In this document: positions 9,171-17,307 of the stretch, piece after piece
Layout of the letters: the number at the start of each line of letters is the position of its first letter
Position numbering within the stretch: the stretch's first letter is position 1
Source: Nocardiopsis endophytica
GTDB taxonomy: Bacteria; Actinomycetota; Actinomycetes; Streptosporangiales; Streptosporangiaceae
Length of the DNA stretch: 64,000 nt
Assembly: GCF_027706725.1 (NCBI RefSeq)
Contig: NZ_JAQFWQ010000007.1
Coordinates: 1-64,000, forward strand
Reading direction: 5' to 3'
The notes under the pieces: model-generated
The model's input: only the letters and a program-made list of their open reading frames with translations
Told to the model about the DNA's origin: nothing
The model's database searches: none
Made by a program: the position numbers and the translations under genes

Positions 9171-9201
9171 GATACACTGTATTTTCTCGATACGCTGTAT
9201 C
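9171..9201. promoter_or_regulatory. Tandem TetR-type operators between monooxygenase and TetR genes
   Basis: GATACGCTGTATC (9189-9201) is a perfect 13-bp palindrome with a 3-nt centre; GATACACTGTATT (9171-9183) is the same motif 18 bp away with one mismatch. Both lie between the divergent start codons at 9167 and 9221. Likely bound by the adjacent TetR. Confidence 0.7.
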
Positions 9202-9220
9202 GCAACTGTACGGTGGTGCC

Positions 9221-9913
9221 ATGACCGTGTGGGACCGGCCCGAGCCGCCGAAGGGCCCCGCGCCGCTGGACCGGGCGCGCATCGCCGGGGCCGCCGTCGA
9301 CCTGGCCGACGAGGGCGGGCTGGAGGCGGTGTCGCTGCGCAAGGTCGCCGCCCGCCTGGGCGCGGGGCCGATGCGGCTCTACGGGTTCATCTCCGCCAAG
9401 GAGGACCTGTTCGACCTGATGGTGGACCGGGTCCACGCCGAGGTCCTGCCCGACGCCCCGCCCGGCCACTGGCGCGAGGCGCTGGGCGGCATGGCCCGCC
9501 GCACCCGGCGCGCCGCCCTGCGCCACGAGTGGCTGGCCGACCTGCTCGGCGGGCGCCCGGCGCCGGGGCCCAACGCCCTGGCGGCGGGCGAGGCGCCGCT
9601 GGCCGCGCTGGAGGGCCTGGCCGACACCGACACCGCCTGGCGGGCGGTGGAGACCGTCAACGCCTACACCATCGGCGCGGTCAGGCGCGAGGTGGCCGAG
9701 CTGCGGGCCGAGCGCGCCACGGGCCTGTCCAAGGGCCGGTGGCAGCGCGAACACGGCCCGTACCTGGTGCGGATGCTGGAGACGGGCCGGTTCCCGGCCC
9801 TGGCCAGGGCCGTGCACGAGGGGGCGCACACCGGCGCCGAGGAGTCCTTCGAGGAGGGCCTGGAGTGGGTCCTGGACGCCGTGGCGGCCCGCCTCGCCCC
9901 GCAGCCGGAGTGA
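9221..9913 (+). CDS. TetR family transcriptional regulator
   Basis: 230 aa. N-terminal helix-turn-helix at about residues 18-65 (AGAAVDLADEGGLEAVSLRKV then GAGPMRLYGFISAKEDLFDL), followed by a C-terminal domain like the tetracycline-repressor C-terminal class (VDRVHAEVLPD, EEGLEWVLDAVAARL). ATG at 9221 is chosen because homology begins there and the operators sit immediately upstream. It probably represses both itself and the divergent TetX-like monooxygenase, releasing when a ligand, plausibly the monooxygenase substrate, binds. Convergence of a TetR C-terminal-type regulator with a TetX-like enzyme is suggestive of an antibiotic-inactivation pair, but this is inference. Confidence 0.88.
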   Translation: MTVWDRPEPPKGPAPLDRARIAGAAVDLADEGGLEAVSLRKVAARLGAGPMRLYGFISAKEDLFDLMVDRVHAEVLPDAPPGHWREALGGMARRTRRAALRHEWLADLLGGRPAPGPNALAAGEAPLAALEGLADTDTAWRAVETVNAYTIGAVRREVAELRAERATGLSKGRWQREHGPYLVRMLETGRFPALARAVHEGAHTGAEESFEEGLEWVLDAVAARLAPQPE

Positions 9914-10219
9914 GGCCCGGCCGCCCCGTGCGCATGGGCCCCTCCCCGCCGTGAAGGCGATGTAGGGGGTGAGGGACAGGCCCCGCCCTTGGGGCTCCGC
10001 CCTGCTCAGCCCTCTGGAGCGATCCCGCCCCCGAGCTGCACTTGGGGTGCTTGCGGCCCCGGGGCGGCGAGCGCGGCCGGGCCGGTGCGCCGAGGGCGGT
10101 GGCGGGGCTCGTGTGTTCGCGGCGGTCCCTGCGCTGTGCCAGGATCTCCGTGGCCGGGTCCGGCCGCCCGAGGCCCGCAGCGGGTCGGCGAACGGCGGCC
10201 GAGGCGGAGGGAGGGGGAT

Positions 10220-10666
10220 ATGGCGACCGTCACCGGTGAAGCGGCCCTGCTGCTGGACGCGCTGGGGCGCCGGCAGGGCGACAGCCGCATCCTCGAGGCC
10301 ATCGCCCTGGTCGGCCCCGGGATGGAGGTCGAGGAGTTCGGCTTCGGCGGCGTGAGGTCCACCTACCTCGTCTTCAGACCGTCCGGCACGGACCTGCTCT
10401 TCGAAGACGGTGTCCTGGTGTCGGCCATGGTGCGGACACGGCCCGACGGCCAGGACCCCGGCTATGGCCGGTACCCGCGGCCCGCGGCGCTGATCGACGG
10501 GCTCTCGCCCACCGCCACCCGCTCCGGGGTCGCCGCGCTCCTCGGCACGCCGGAGCGCGCCGGGGCCGCCTTCGACCGGTACCCGGCCAACGGCCGTCAC
10601 CTGCACTTCGAATTCGACCCGGGCGGCAGGATCGGCAGAGTGACCGCACTGCTCGAACCGGTCTGA
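10220..10666 (+). CDS. Hypothetical protein, 148 aa
   Basis: Small soluble protein with no membrane segment, good codon bias and a strong purine-rich RBS (GGAGGGAGGGGG). Recognisable features are a region GTDLLFEDGVLVSAMV and a C-terminal segment with GLSPTATRSGVAALLGTPE. The look, short, single-domain and next to other unknown proteins, resembles the immunity-type proteins that actinomycetes often carry as orphans, but no toxin gene is adjacent and I cannot assign a family. The next gene (ending 10790) is convergent. Confidence 0.65.
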   Translation: MATVTGEAALLLDALGRRQGDSRILEAIALVGPGMEVEEFGFGGVRSTYLVFRPSGTDLLFEDGVLVSAMVRTRPDGQDPGYGRYPRPAALIDGLSPTATRSGVAALLGTPERAGAAFDRYPANGRHLHFEFDPGGRIGRVTALLEPV

Positions 10667-10789
10667 TCCGCATCCGCGACCGGCCCGCCGACGCGGCTCC
10701 GGCCGTCGTTCGGCCCCCTGGAGGTGCCCGCGGCCGCGACCCGGCGACGATCAGGGCGACCCGCCCCGGCCCGGCCGCACGCGGGGCGT

Positions 10790-12091
10790 TCAGGCGCCCA
10801 TCTCCCCCCTGAAGACGATGTACAGCGCCTCGCTCGGCCCGACCACCAGGAGCCGGCGGGCGTCGTCGTCGTAGGGGTCGACCGCGCCTTCGGCGGTCCG
10901 CCAGAAGGACCCGTCGCCATCGGCGTCGGCCCACACGGCCATCCGGCGCTCCGGCCCCCCGATCCGCTCCAGCGGCCGGGTGAGGAGCTCGTCCAGCAGG
11001 ATCCCGGCCAGCCCGCCTCCGCCGCTCTGCTCCCGGCACACACGGCGGAGCTCCTCGACCTCCGCCAGGAGGGCGGCGGTGTCCAAGGGCCGCATCTCAT
11101 CGCCCAGCCCCCAGTCCCCGGCCGCCGGGTCGGCCGGGTCGCCGAGGACGAGGCAGCGCGCCCCCGGGCGGTCGCCGTCGAAGTGCTCGTCCAGATCCTG
11201 CGGATCGGGCGCCAGGTGGGCGTGGCGCCCTCCCCAGCCGCCGGCGCCGTAGTCGTAGTAGATGTCGATGCAGTCGTCCTCGTACTGCCCGTGCCACGCG
11301 GTGGTCTCCCACCAGGCGCGCACGGCGGACAGGTCGCGGTGGCGGCCCGGGCCGATGCCGTGGGGCCGCCACCCCACCGAGAACGCGGCGCGCCCCTCGC
11401 ACTCCAGCAGGGCCGCGAGGACGGTTCCCGCGCATACGGCCCGCAGCCCGTCCTCGGCGCGCCCGTGCTCCCCGGGGGCGAGCCGGACCGGGTCCGAGCA
11501 CCCCGCGAAGGTGCAGGCCGGATCGAACGGCTCGCCACCCTCCGGGCGGGGGACGACGCCGATGCGGATGAACGTGGTGGCCAGAAAGCCCGGCTGCCAG
11601 GACAGCACCACGTGGGTCTCGTCCTCCACGACCGCGCCGGTGGCCGGGTCCGCCACCGTCACCAGTGCCGCCTGCCGCCCGCCCCGGGTGATCGTTTCGC
11701 GCAGGTCGGCGGCGAGCAGCGCGGCCCGCCGTGACGGCGCGCCGCCACGGTCCAGCAGGGCCTGTTCGACGACCGAGGCCGCCTCCGCCACCGGGACGGG
11801 GCGGCACGCGCGCGGCTCGCGCCGCATGCGGCCCTGGGGGCCGGTGCCCTGGAACAGCCCGCTGCCCGCCAGCGCGTCGGGCGTCGGCTCGGCGCCCTGA
11901 CCTCCCGTGCGCAGCTCGGTGACCACGGCGGGGGCGCCGGGGGCGTCCTCGCGGAGCCACCGGTCCAGCAGGTGGGCGCGGGCCGCGACGTCCACGTCCT
12001 CGTCCCACTCCCGGTCCAGGAGCCCTCCGGGTGCCTGAGCGCAGTGATCGTCGTGTCCGAGGAACTCCCCGACGGAATAGGCGTCTCTCAC
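10790..12091 (-). CDS. Hypothetical protein, about 433 aa
   Basis: I do not recognise this protein. It is acidic, soluble and Trp/Asp-rich, with a region YEDDCIDIYYDYGAGGWG in the centre and an aspartate-rich stretch (WADADGDGSFW) near the C-terminus, which could be a metal- or sugar-contacting loop. The frame is open far upstream, but residues there are Arg/Pro-rich. GTG at 12091 is preferred because GGAGG stands 5 nt before it; GTG at 12103 is an in-frame alternative. It is convergent with the 148-aa unknown gene and divergent from the MarR pair. Confidence 0.6.
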   Translation of the reverse strand: MRDAYSVGEFLGHDDHCAQAPGGLLDREWDEDVDVAARAHLLDRWLREDAPGAPAVVTELRTGGQGAEPTPDALAGSGLFQGTGPQGRMRREPRACRPVPVAEAASVVEQALLDRGGAPSRRAALLAADLRETITRGGRQAALVTVADPATGAVVEDETHVVLSWQPGFLATTFIRIGVVPRPEGGEPFDPACTFAGCSDPVRLAPGEHGRAEDGLRAVCAGTVLAALLECEGRAAFSVGWRPHGIGPGRHRDLSAVRAWWETTAWHGQYEDDCIDIYYDYGAGGWGGRHAHLAPDPQDLDEHFDGDRPGARCLVLGDPADPAAGDWGLGDEMRPLDTAALLAEVEELRRVCREQSGGGGLAGILLDELLTRPLERIGGPERRMAVWADADGDGSFWRTAEGAVDPYDDDARRLLVVGPSEALYIVFRGEMGA

Positions 12092-12372
12092 GCGTGCCTC
12101 CACATCCTGCGGCCGGTCCGCGGGGATTGTGCCGCACCCCTGCGACGATCCGCCGCCGACCGTCCGGCGGCTGCGGCTCGCGGACGCCCGGGGACGCGCC
12201 CCGGCCGTGGTCGGCCGCTGGGCCCCCTGGCACCGGCGGGGCGGCCGGTTCCCCGCACGGGCGTGCGGGGCGCGGTGTGCCGGCGGCCTGGCAGATGTGC
12301 TCTGAGCAGGGTTCCGGAGGCCTTCGCGGACCATCCGGCGCCGGGCGGGGGTGCCGCCCCGGAAAAATAGTA

Positions 12373-12396
12373 GCCATGTACATAGTCGCCATGTAC
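12373..12396. promoter_or_regulatory. Repeated GCCATGTAC boxes upstream of marR-like gene
   Basis: GCCATGTAC occurs at 12373-12381 and again at 12388-12396, 15 bp apart, in an A+T-enriched stretch ending 10 bp before the MarR start; ATGTACAT (12375-12382) is itself palindromic. Candidate autoregulatory operator. Confidence 0.5.
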
Positions 12397-12405
12397 TCTA
12401 TCTGT

Positions 12406-12891
12406 ATGAGCGAGGGTTCCCCGGGCCCCACCCCCGGCTTCCTGGTGTGGCGGCTCGCCAACAAGTGGCGCGTCGCGGTCGACCGCGCGCTGGCTCCGCT
12501 GGGCCTGACCCACGCCCAGTACTCGCTCCTCGCGTCGCTGTACGGCATGCAGCGCACAGGCGAGAGGCCCAGCCAGCGCCGGCTCGCCGACCACACCGGC
12601 ATGGAGGCGCTGTACGTGTCGAAGCTGGCGCGCGCCCTGGAGTCGGCCGGCCTGATCGAGCGCACCCGCGACTCCCGCGACACGCGCGCCGTGCGGCTCG
12701 CCCTCACCGGGCAGGGCCAGTCCGTCGCGCGCAAGGCGGTCGCGGTGGTCCAGGAACTGCTCCAGCAGCTGCTGGAGCCGCTGGGCGGCCTGGACGCCCA
12801 GCGGACGCGCGCCTTCACCGACGAGCTGACGGCCCTGCTCGACGCCCCGCTCGCACCGAACGACGACAGCACTGAGGGGAGAACACCGTGA
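12406..12891 (+). CDS. MarR family transcriptional regulator
   Basis: 161-aa winged-helix repressor. Helix-turn-helix region QRRLADHTGMEALYVSKLAR at about residues 58-77 and the wing RTRDSRDTRAVRLALTGQG are typical of MarR proteins; N- and C-terminal helices form the dimerisation part. The gene overlaps the following winged-helix gene by 4 nt (GTGA), so the two are translationally coupled. Repeated ATGTAC boxes sit directly upstream, consistent with autoregulation. Ligand and targets are unknown; no transporter or enzyme is co-transcribed apart from the second regulator. Confidence 0.9.
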   Translation: MSEGSPGPTPGFLVWRLANKWRVAVDRALAPLGLTHAQYSLLASLYGMQRTGERPSQRRLADHTGMEALYVSKLARALESAGLIERTRDSRDTRAVRLALTGQGQSVARKAVAVVQELLQQLLEPLGGLDAQRTRAFTDELTALLDAPLAPNDDSTEGRTP

Positions 12892-13328
12892 GCACCACGG
12901 CACCCGTCGCCGACGCCAGGCTCCTCGCCCTGGCCTACCATGCCGCCCGCAGCCTCCTGGACCACGTCCTGGACCGGCACGGCGTCACATACCAGCAGCA
13001 GATGACCCTGGGCGCCATCGCCGCCGACACCCCGCAGGCGCAGGGCGACCTCGTCGCCCGGATCCAGGGCTCCCTGAAGGCCGATCCGTCCGACGTCCGC
13101 ACCACCATCGACGAGCTGCAGGCCAAGCGGCTGCTCGTCGCGGACGGCGCGCACCTTCGCCCCACGGACGCGGGGCGTGAGCTGCTCGCCGCCGTCGGCG
13201 CGGAGGTCGCCCCCCTCTCCACCCGCGTCTGGGAGGGGATACCCGCCGAGGACCTGGCCGCCGCCGGGCGCGTCCTGGCCCGTGTCACCGAGCGCGCCGA
13301 GGGCGAGCTCGCGGCGCTGACCGCCTGA
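12888..13328 (+). CDS. Winged-helix (MarR-like) protein, second gene of pair
   Basis: 146 aa starting at GTG inside the stop of the MarR gene. The pattern of helices, a recognition-helix-like segment SDVRTTIDELQAKRLL and a wing-like ADGAHLRPTDAGRELL indicates another MarR-type fold, diverged from its neighbour. Because it is translationally coupled to a bona fide MarR protein it may act as a heterodimer partner or as a partner with separate DNA specificity. A CCCGGTAC/GTACCGGG inverted repeat (13336-13371) follows the stop codon. Confidence 0.72.
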   Translation: MSTTAPVADARLLALAYHAARSLLDHVLDRHGVTYQQQMTLGAIAADTPQAQGDLVARIQGSLKADPSDVRTTIDELQAKRLLVADGAHLRPTDAGRELLAAVGAEVAPLSTRVWEGIPAEDLAAAGRVLARVTERAEGELAALTA

Positions 13329-13810
13329 CCCGGGGCCCGGTACACCGCCGCAGTGGTACGGGCGTACCGGGAGGCGGACACCGGCCGCCGACCGGCGGGC
13401 CCATGGGACGGTCGGGCCGGGGCAGCGGCCGGTGTCCGCCGAACGCACAGGGCCCTCTCATCCGCGGCTCCGGCCCTCGACCGCTTCGGCGCCGGGCGTG
13501 CGGCGGGCCCGGGGCTGAGCGCGGCCGGCAGGTGCCGCTCGCCGGTGCCCGATTCGCCGCGCAGGCCGCCGGTGCGGGAAGGCCGCGGCGCCTATGTCCG
13601 CGTCGGGGCCGAAGTCCTTCGGTGGCCTCGTCGGCAGGAACCGCGCCGCCGTGATCCCAGTGTCCGGGGCGGCGGCAGCCGGTGGCGGGCCGCGGCCCTC
13701 TCCGCTGGGAGCAGGGCGCCGGCCGGCGGGCGCCCGTGGCGCACCGGGGCGATGCCCGTGCGACGGTGTCCCGGTCGGCCGCGCCCCCGGCGCCCGCCGC
13801 CTGCGGACGG
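13329..13810. other. Intergenic stretch, no gene recognised
   Basis: About 480 bp between the regulator pair and the MBL gene. Beyond the inverted repeat at 13336-13371 I see no coding signal that looks real; reading frames here are shadows or low-complexity. Confidence 0.5.
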
Positions 13811-14620
13811 CTATCCGGCGGTGAAGCGCCGCAGCGTCCACGGGTCGTGGGCGCACACCACCTCCACCCGGTCGCCGTGGTCGCGCACCAGGCCCCGGAG
13901 CGCCTCCCGCGTGGCCGTCCGGACCTTCTCGTCGACCTGCGCCCCCTCCTGCACCATGTCCAGCACCGGGTGGCCGTGGGGGTCCTCCTCCGCCAGCTCG
14001 CGGTGGTAGAAGAACGCGTCGCCCGCGTGCAGCAGCCACCCCCGCCCGTCGCGCACCGCGACCCCGGCGTGGCCCAGGGAGTGCCCGCCCAAGGGGATCA
14101 GCAGGATGTCGGCCTCCACGCCGCGCAGCTCGCGCGCGCCGGGCAGGCCGAACCAGTCCTGGCCCCCGTCGGAGGGGTAGGCGGACCAGCGCGGGCCGTG
14201 CGCCCGGTGGGCGGGGCGGTAGCGGGGGCCGGCGGCCTCGGAGCGGGCGGTGCGCAGCTCCTCCTCCAGCACGTGCACGGTGGCGCCGGGGAAGTCGGGC
14301 AGCCCTCCGGCGTGGTCGACGTCCAGGTGGGTGAGCACGATGTGGCGCACGTCGGCCGGGTCGTGCCCGAGCGCGCGCACCTGGTGCACGGCGGTCTCCT
14401 CCGGGTCGAGGACGGGGCCGACGGCCTGCACCCAGCCGGGGTCGAGGCTGGCCCCGGGGCGGCGGACGTCGTCGAGGCCCAGGCCGGCCTCCACCAGGAC
14501 GAGCCCGTCCGCGGCCGTTTCCACCAGCAGGGTGTGGCAGACGGCGCGGGCGGCGGGCAGGCCGGGGTCGGCGGGTTCGAGCAGGGCCATGGAGCCGGTG
14601 TTCATGTGGTGGATCCGCAT
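13811..14620 (-). CDS. MBL-fold metallo-hydrolase
   Basis: 269-aa metallo-beta-lactamase-fold hydrolase. The metal-binding motif HLDVDHAGGL (HxDxDH, one substitution of the HxHxDH consensus) is at about residue 98; GGHSLGHAG and a C-terminal CAHDPW supply further metal ligands; GDAFFY carries the bridging aspartate. This is the lactonase/quorum-quenching-like branch by overall look (AttM/AiiA type has HxHxDH), but substrate is unknown. ATG at 14620 is 14 bp from a perfect palindrome shared with the divergent MerR gene, so it is probably MerR-controlled. Soluble, no signal peptide. Confidence 0.85.
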   Translation of the reverse strand: MRIHHMNTGSMALLEPADPGLPAARAVCHTLLVETAADGLVLVEAGLGLDDVRRPGASLDPGWVQAVGPVLDPEETAVHQVRALGHDPADVRHIVLTHLDVDHAGGLPDFPGATVHVLEEELRTARSEAAGPRYRPAHRAHGPRWSAYPSDGGQDWFGLPGARELRGVEADILLIPLGGHSLGHAGVAVRDGRGWLLHAGDAFFYHRELAEEDPHGHPVLDMVQEGAQVDEKVRTATREALRGLVRDHGDRVEVVCAHDPWTLRRFTAG

Positions 14621-14633
14621 GCGCCTACACTGC

Positions 14634-14655
14634 GACTTGAAGCGCGCTTCAAGTC
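14634..14655. promoter_or_regulatory. Perfect 22-bp MerR-type operator
   Basis: The 22 bp from 14634 to 14655 equal their own reverse complement (core CTTGAAGCGCGCTTCAAG). It lies between the divergent MBL and MerR start codons and has the dyad length typical of MerR-family sites lying in a long promoter spacer. Confidence 0.78.
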
Positions 14656-14691
14656 AACCGCGCGGCCGGGCGCGAGGGAGGGGCCGAGGGC

Positions 14692-15135
14692 ATGGGGACG
14701 CAGGCGCCGGAGGCGGGGCTGTTGGACATCGGCGAGGTGGCGCGGCGGACGGGGCTGGCGCCCTCGGCGCTGCGCTACTACGAGAAGGAGGGGCTGATCG
14801 CCCCGGCGGCGCGCAACGGGCTGCGCCGGGCCTACGACCCCGGGGTCCTGCACCGGCTGGGGGTGCTCACCTGCGCGCGCAGCGCGGGTTTCACCATCGC
14901 GGAGGTGCGCGCGTTCCTGTCGGGCACGCCGGACGACGCTGAGCTGCGCGGCCGCCTGGCGGCCAAGGCGCGCGAGGTGGACGAGGCGATCGGGCGGCTG
15001 GTGCGGCTGCGCGACAGCCTGGCGCACGCCGCGGGGTGCGACCACGACCCGCTGGTGGAGTGCCCGGAGTTCAAGCGCGCCGTGGGCCGGGTGGCCGACC
15101 CGGACAGGGACGCGTGCGGCCCGGGAGGGGCCTGA
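14692..15135 (+). CDS. MerR family transcriptional regulator
   Basis: 147 aa. N-terminal MerR helix-turn-helix LDIGEVARRTGLAPSALRYY with the usual wing region and RLGVLTCARSAGFTIAEV; then a coiled-coil dimerisation helix and a C-terminal tail with cysteines in CDHDPLVECPEF and a last cysteine at DAC. The cysteine set may bind metal or sense redox state, but could equally be the general MerR tail seen in ligand-sensing members. Divergent from the MBL hydrolase over a perfect palindrome; it likely activates that promoter and its own. Confidence 0.9.
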   Translation: MGTQAPEAGLLDIGEVARRTGLAPSALRYYEKEGLIAPAARNGLRRAYDPGVLHRLGVLTCARSAGFTIAEVRAFLSGTPDDAELRGRLAAKAREVDEAIGRLVRLRDSLAHAAGCDHDPLVECPEFKRAVGRVADPDRDACGPGGA

Positions 15136-15154
15136 GGCCGACGGGCGGCGGCGG

Positions 15155-15457
15155 TCAGGGGGCCTGCGGCGGCTCCAGGCCGGGGAGCCCGGTCGGCGCC
15201 GGGGCCTCGTCTCCGCCGGGGGTATGGCCGTTGCGCTCGTCAAGGCCGAGGAACAGGAGCGCGGCGCCGAGCCCGATGGACACGCAGCCGGTGGCGACCA
15301 CGAGGACCACGGCGCCGCCGCTGGGCTCCGCCCCCTCCGGGTCCTTGACCCAGTAGCGGGCGCTGTACCTGGCCCACGCCCGGGGCCGGGCGAGGTACCA
15401 GGCGCCCATGAGCACTGCGAGCGGGCCTATCGCAAGGAACAGCGCGCTCTCGTCCAT
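15155..15457 (-). CDS. Small two-TM membrane protein, 100 aa
   Basis: Two hydrophobic helices (ALFLAIGPLAVLMGAWYLA near the N-terminus and VVLVVATGCVSIGLGAALLF in the middle) separated by a basic loop with ARYSARYWV; Pro/Gly-rich cytoplasmic tail. Family not recognised. It is followed, on the same strand and upstream, by another small membrane protein gene (15591-15962), so the two may be co-transcribed. Confidence 0.6.
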   Translation of the reverse strand: MDESALFLAIGPLAVLMGAWYLARPRAWARYSARYWVKDPEGAEPSGGAVVLVVATGCVSIGLGAALLFLGLDERNGHTPGGDEAPAPTGLPGLEPPQAP

Positions 15458-15590
15458 TCGGGCTCCTCGTTGCGGCGCGGCGCAGGGCGGGCGGCCTTCG
15501 GGCCGCGGGGCCTCACGGGTGGGATGCGCCGCGTTCGGGCGCGGTTCCCCCGCAAGGCGCCGCGGGGCTCCGCCCCGGGTGCGGCGTGCC

Positions 15591-15962
15591 TCAGCCGGGG
15601 CGGGGCGCGCGGCGGGCCCGGGCCCAGGCCGCCGCGCCGAGCACGGTGGCCGCTGCCCCCACCGCGATGGACACCCACCCTCCGGCCAGGCCGCTCCCGG
15701 TGCCCAGGCCGCCGTCCGCGGAGGCCACCACCACCGCCCCGGTGAGGGTGCCCAGCGGCCCGAGCACCAGGGCCGCCACCGCCAGGGACCGTCCGGGCCC
15801 GCCCGGGCGCAGCACCGCCCGCACGGCGCACGCCGCGCCCGCCAGGCCCGCCAGCGCGCCGGCCACCGAGCCCAGCCGCCCCGGGGTCATGCCCGCCGCC
15901 GGGTCGGCGGCCCAGGGCTGTAGGAGCGCGGCCGCCTCGGCCGCCACCACTGATAGGGACAT
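15591..15962 (-). CDS. Small membrane protein, DUF6223-like
   Basis: 123 aa with three hydrophobic helices and the short conserved features I associate with DUF6223 (PWAADPAAGMTPGRL near the N-terminus; a Gly-rich segment SADGGLGTGSGLAGGWVSI before the last helix). Inner-membrane location expected; molecular role unknown. It is divergent from the histidine kinase at 16162, which makes it a plausible target of that two-component system. The intergenic region contains an 18-bp palindrome at 16086. Confidence 0.65.
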   Translation of the reverse strand: MSLSVVAAEAAALLQPWAADPAAGMTPGRLGSVAGALAGLAGAACAVRAVLRPGGPGRSLAVAALVLGPLGTLTGAVVVASADGGLGTGSGLAGGWVSIAVGAAATVLGAAAWARARRAPRPG

Positions 15963-16085
15963 CTGCCGTCCTCCTCGCCTCGTTCGCTGTCCGGTGTGGT
16001 CCGAGCATGCGCCGCGGGGACGGGCCGTGTCGTCGTGCGGGCGCAGGCAAGGTGCGCTGCCGCGGGGGCCGCAGCCGGGCCCGCC

Positions 16086-16103
16086 CTACCGCGCCCGCGG
16101 TAG
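16086..16103. promoter_or_regulatory. 18-bp palindrome between DUF6223 and kinase genes
   Basis: CTACCGCG and CGCGGTAG flank a 2-nt centre. Candidate binding site for the response regulator at 17304; unproven. Confidence 0.45.
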
Positions 16104-16149
16104 CCGCGGATCGGCCCCGGGCAGGAGCCGCGGCCGGGGCGCACCGGTC

Positions 16150-16155
16150 TAGGGT
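16150..16155 (+). promoter_or_regulatory. Leaderless-type -10 (TAGGGT) for the kinase gene
   Basis: TAGGGT ends 6 nt before ATG 16162, the spacing that makes the start codon the probable transcript 5' end. No Shine-Dalgarno is present. Confidence 0.5.
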
Positions 16156-16161
16156 CGGGGC

Positions 16162-17307
16162 ATGAGCGCAGGCCGACCGGGTGCCGCCCGGGCAGCTGTG
16201 GACGGGGCCATCGCCGTGGGCATGGCGGCGGCCCTGGTGGCCGCGGCCCTTGCCGAGCAGCGCCCGCAGGGAGGGGCCGGCCTGTTGGCGGTGGGGCTGG
16301 CGGCCGCCTCGGGCCTGGTCCTGGCCGGGCGCAGGCGGGCCCCGGCCCCGGTGCTGGCGGCCACCGCCGCCCTGGCGGCGGGCTACCAGGCCGCGGGGCT
16401 GGACCTGCCCGCGGCGGCGTTCCTGGTGGCGCTGTACACCGCCGTGCGGGCCGGGCGCCGAGCCGCCGCGGCCGCCTGGGCGCTGGGCCTGCTGGTCGCG
16501 CTGCCGCTGGCCGCGGTGGCGGCGGGCGCGCCGGCCGCGGGCCAGGCGCTGGCCCAGGCGCGCGGCGCCTTGGAGGTGGCCTGGCTGGTGGCCGCCGCGG
16601 CGGCCGGGGAGGCGCTGCGGCAGGCCGAGGCGCGGGCCGAGCAGGCCGAGCGCACCCGGGAGGAGGCCGCGCGGCGCCGCGCCGACGAGGAGCGGCTGCA
16701 CATCGCCCGCGAGCTGCACGACTCGTTGACGCACCAGATCTCGGTGATCAAGCTGCAGGCCGAGGTGGCCCTCCACCTGGCGGGCAGGCGCGGGGAGCCG
16801 GTGCCCGAGCCGGTGCTGGCCATCGCCCAGGCGGGGCGGGAGGCCAACCGGGAGCTGCGGGCGACCCTGGAGGCGCTGCGCGGGGGCGCGGGCGCCCGCC
16901 CGCGGGGGCTGGCGGACCTGCCCGAGCTGGTGCGGGGGGCCCGCGCGGGAGGGCTGGAGGCCGAGCTGGAGGTGGAGGCGCCGGCCGAGGGGGCGGGTCT
17001 TCCCGCGGCGGTGGAGGGGGCGGTCTACCGCATCGTGCAGGAGGCGCTGACCAACACCGTCAGGCACGCCGGGGCCCAGCGGGTCCGGGTGGCGGTGGAG
17101 CGCGGCGAGCGGGCTGTGCGGGTGCGGGTGGAGGACGACGGCAGGGCGGTGCCGGGCGGCGGGGCCGTCCCGGGTGTGGGGCTGGCGGGGATGCGCGAGC
17201 GGGTGGAGGCGCTGGGCGGGCGCCTGGACGCCGGTCCGGGGCCCCGGGGCGGGTTCGGTGTCCGGGCCGAGCTGCCGGTGGAGCCGCTGGAGGAGGGGCG
17301 GCCGTGA
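16162..17307 (+). CDS. Two-component sensor histidine kinase, NarL/DesK type
   Basis: 381 aa. N-terminal half carries several hydrophobic helices (sensor in the membrane), then a charged coiled coil (about 165-190), a HisKA_3 dimerisation domain with the phospho-acceptor in ARELHDSLTHQISV (about residue 190), and a HATPase_c domain with EALTNTVRHA (N box) and VPGVGLAGMRERVEALGG (G box). Typical partner of LuxR-type regulators. It overlaps the response regulator gene by 4 nt, so the two are co-translated. The signal is unknown; the divergent DUF6223 membrane protein is a candidate target or accessory. Confidence 0.93.
   Translation: MSAGRPGAARAAVDGAIAVGMAAALVAAALAEQRPQGGAGLLAVGLAAASGLVLAGRRRAPAPVLAATAALAAGYQAAGLDLPAAAFLVALYTAVRAGRRAAAAAWALGLLVALPLAAVAAGAPAAGQALAQARGALEVAWLVAAAAAGEALRQAEARAEQAERTREEAARRRADEERLHIARELHDSLTHQISVIKLQAEVALHLAGRRGEPVPEPVLAIAQAGREANRELRATLEALRGGAGARPRGLADLPELVRGARAGGLEAELEVEAPAEGAGLPAAVEGAVYRIVQEALTNTVRHAGAQRVRVAVERGERAVRVRVEDDGRAVPGGGAVPGVGLAGMRERVEALGGRLDAGPGPRGGFGVRAELPVEPLEEGRP

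Noticed and set aside
12361-12405. CRISPR-like direct repeats
   Set aside because: Only two 9-bp copies 15 bp apart; an operator is far likelier.
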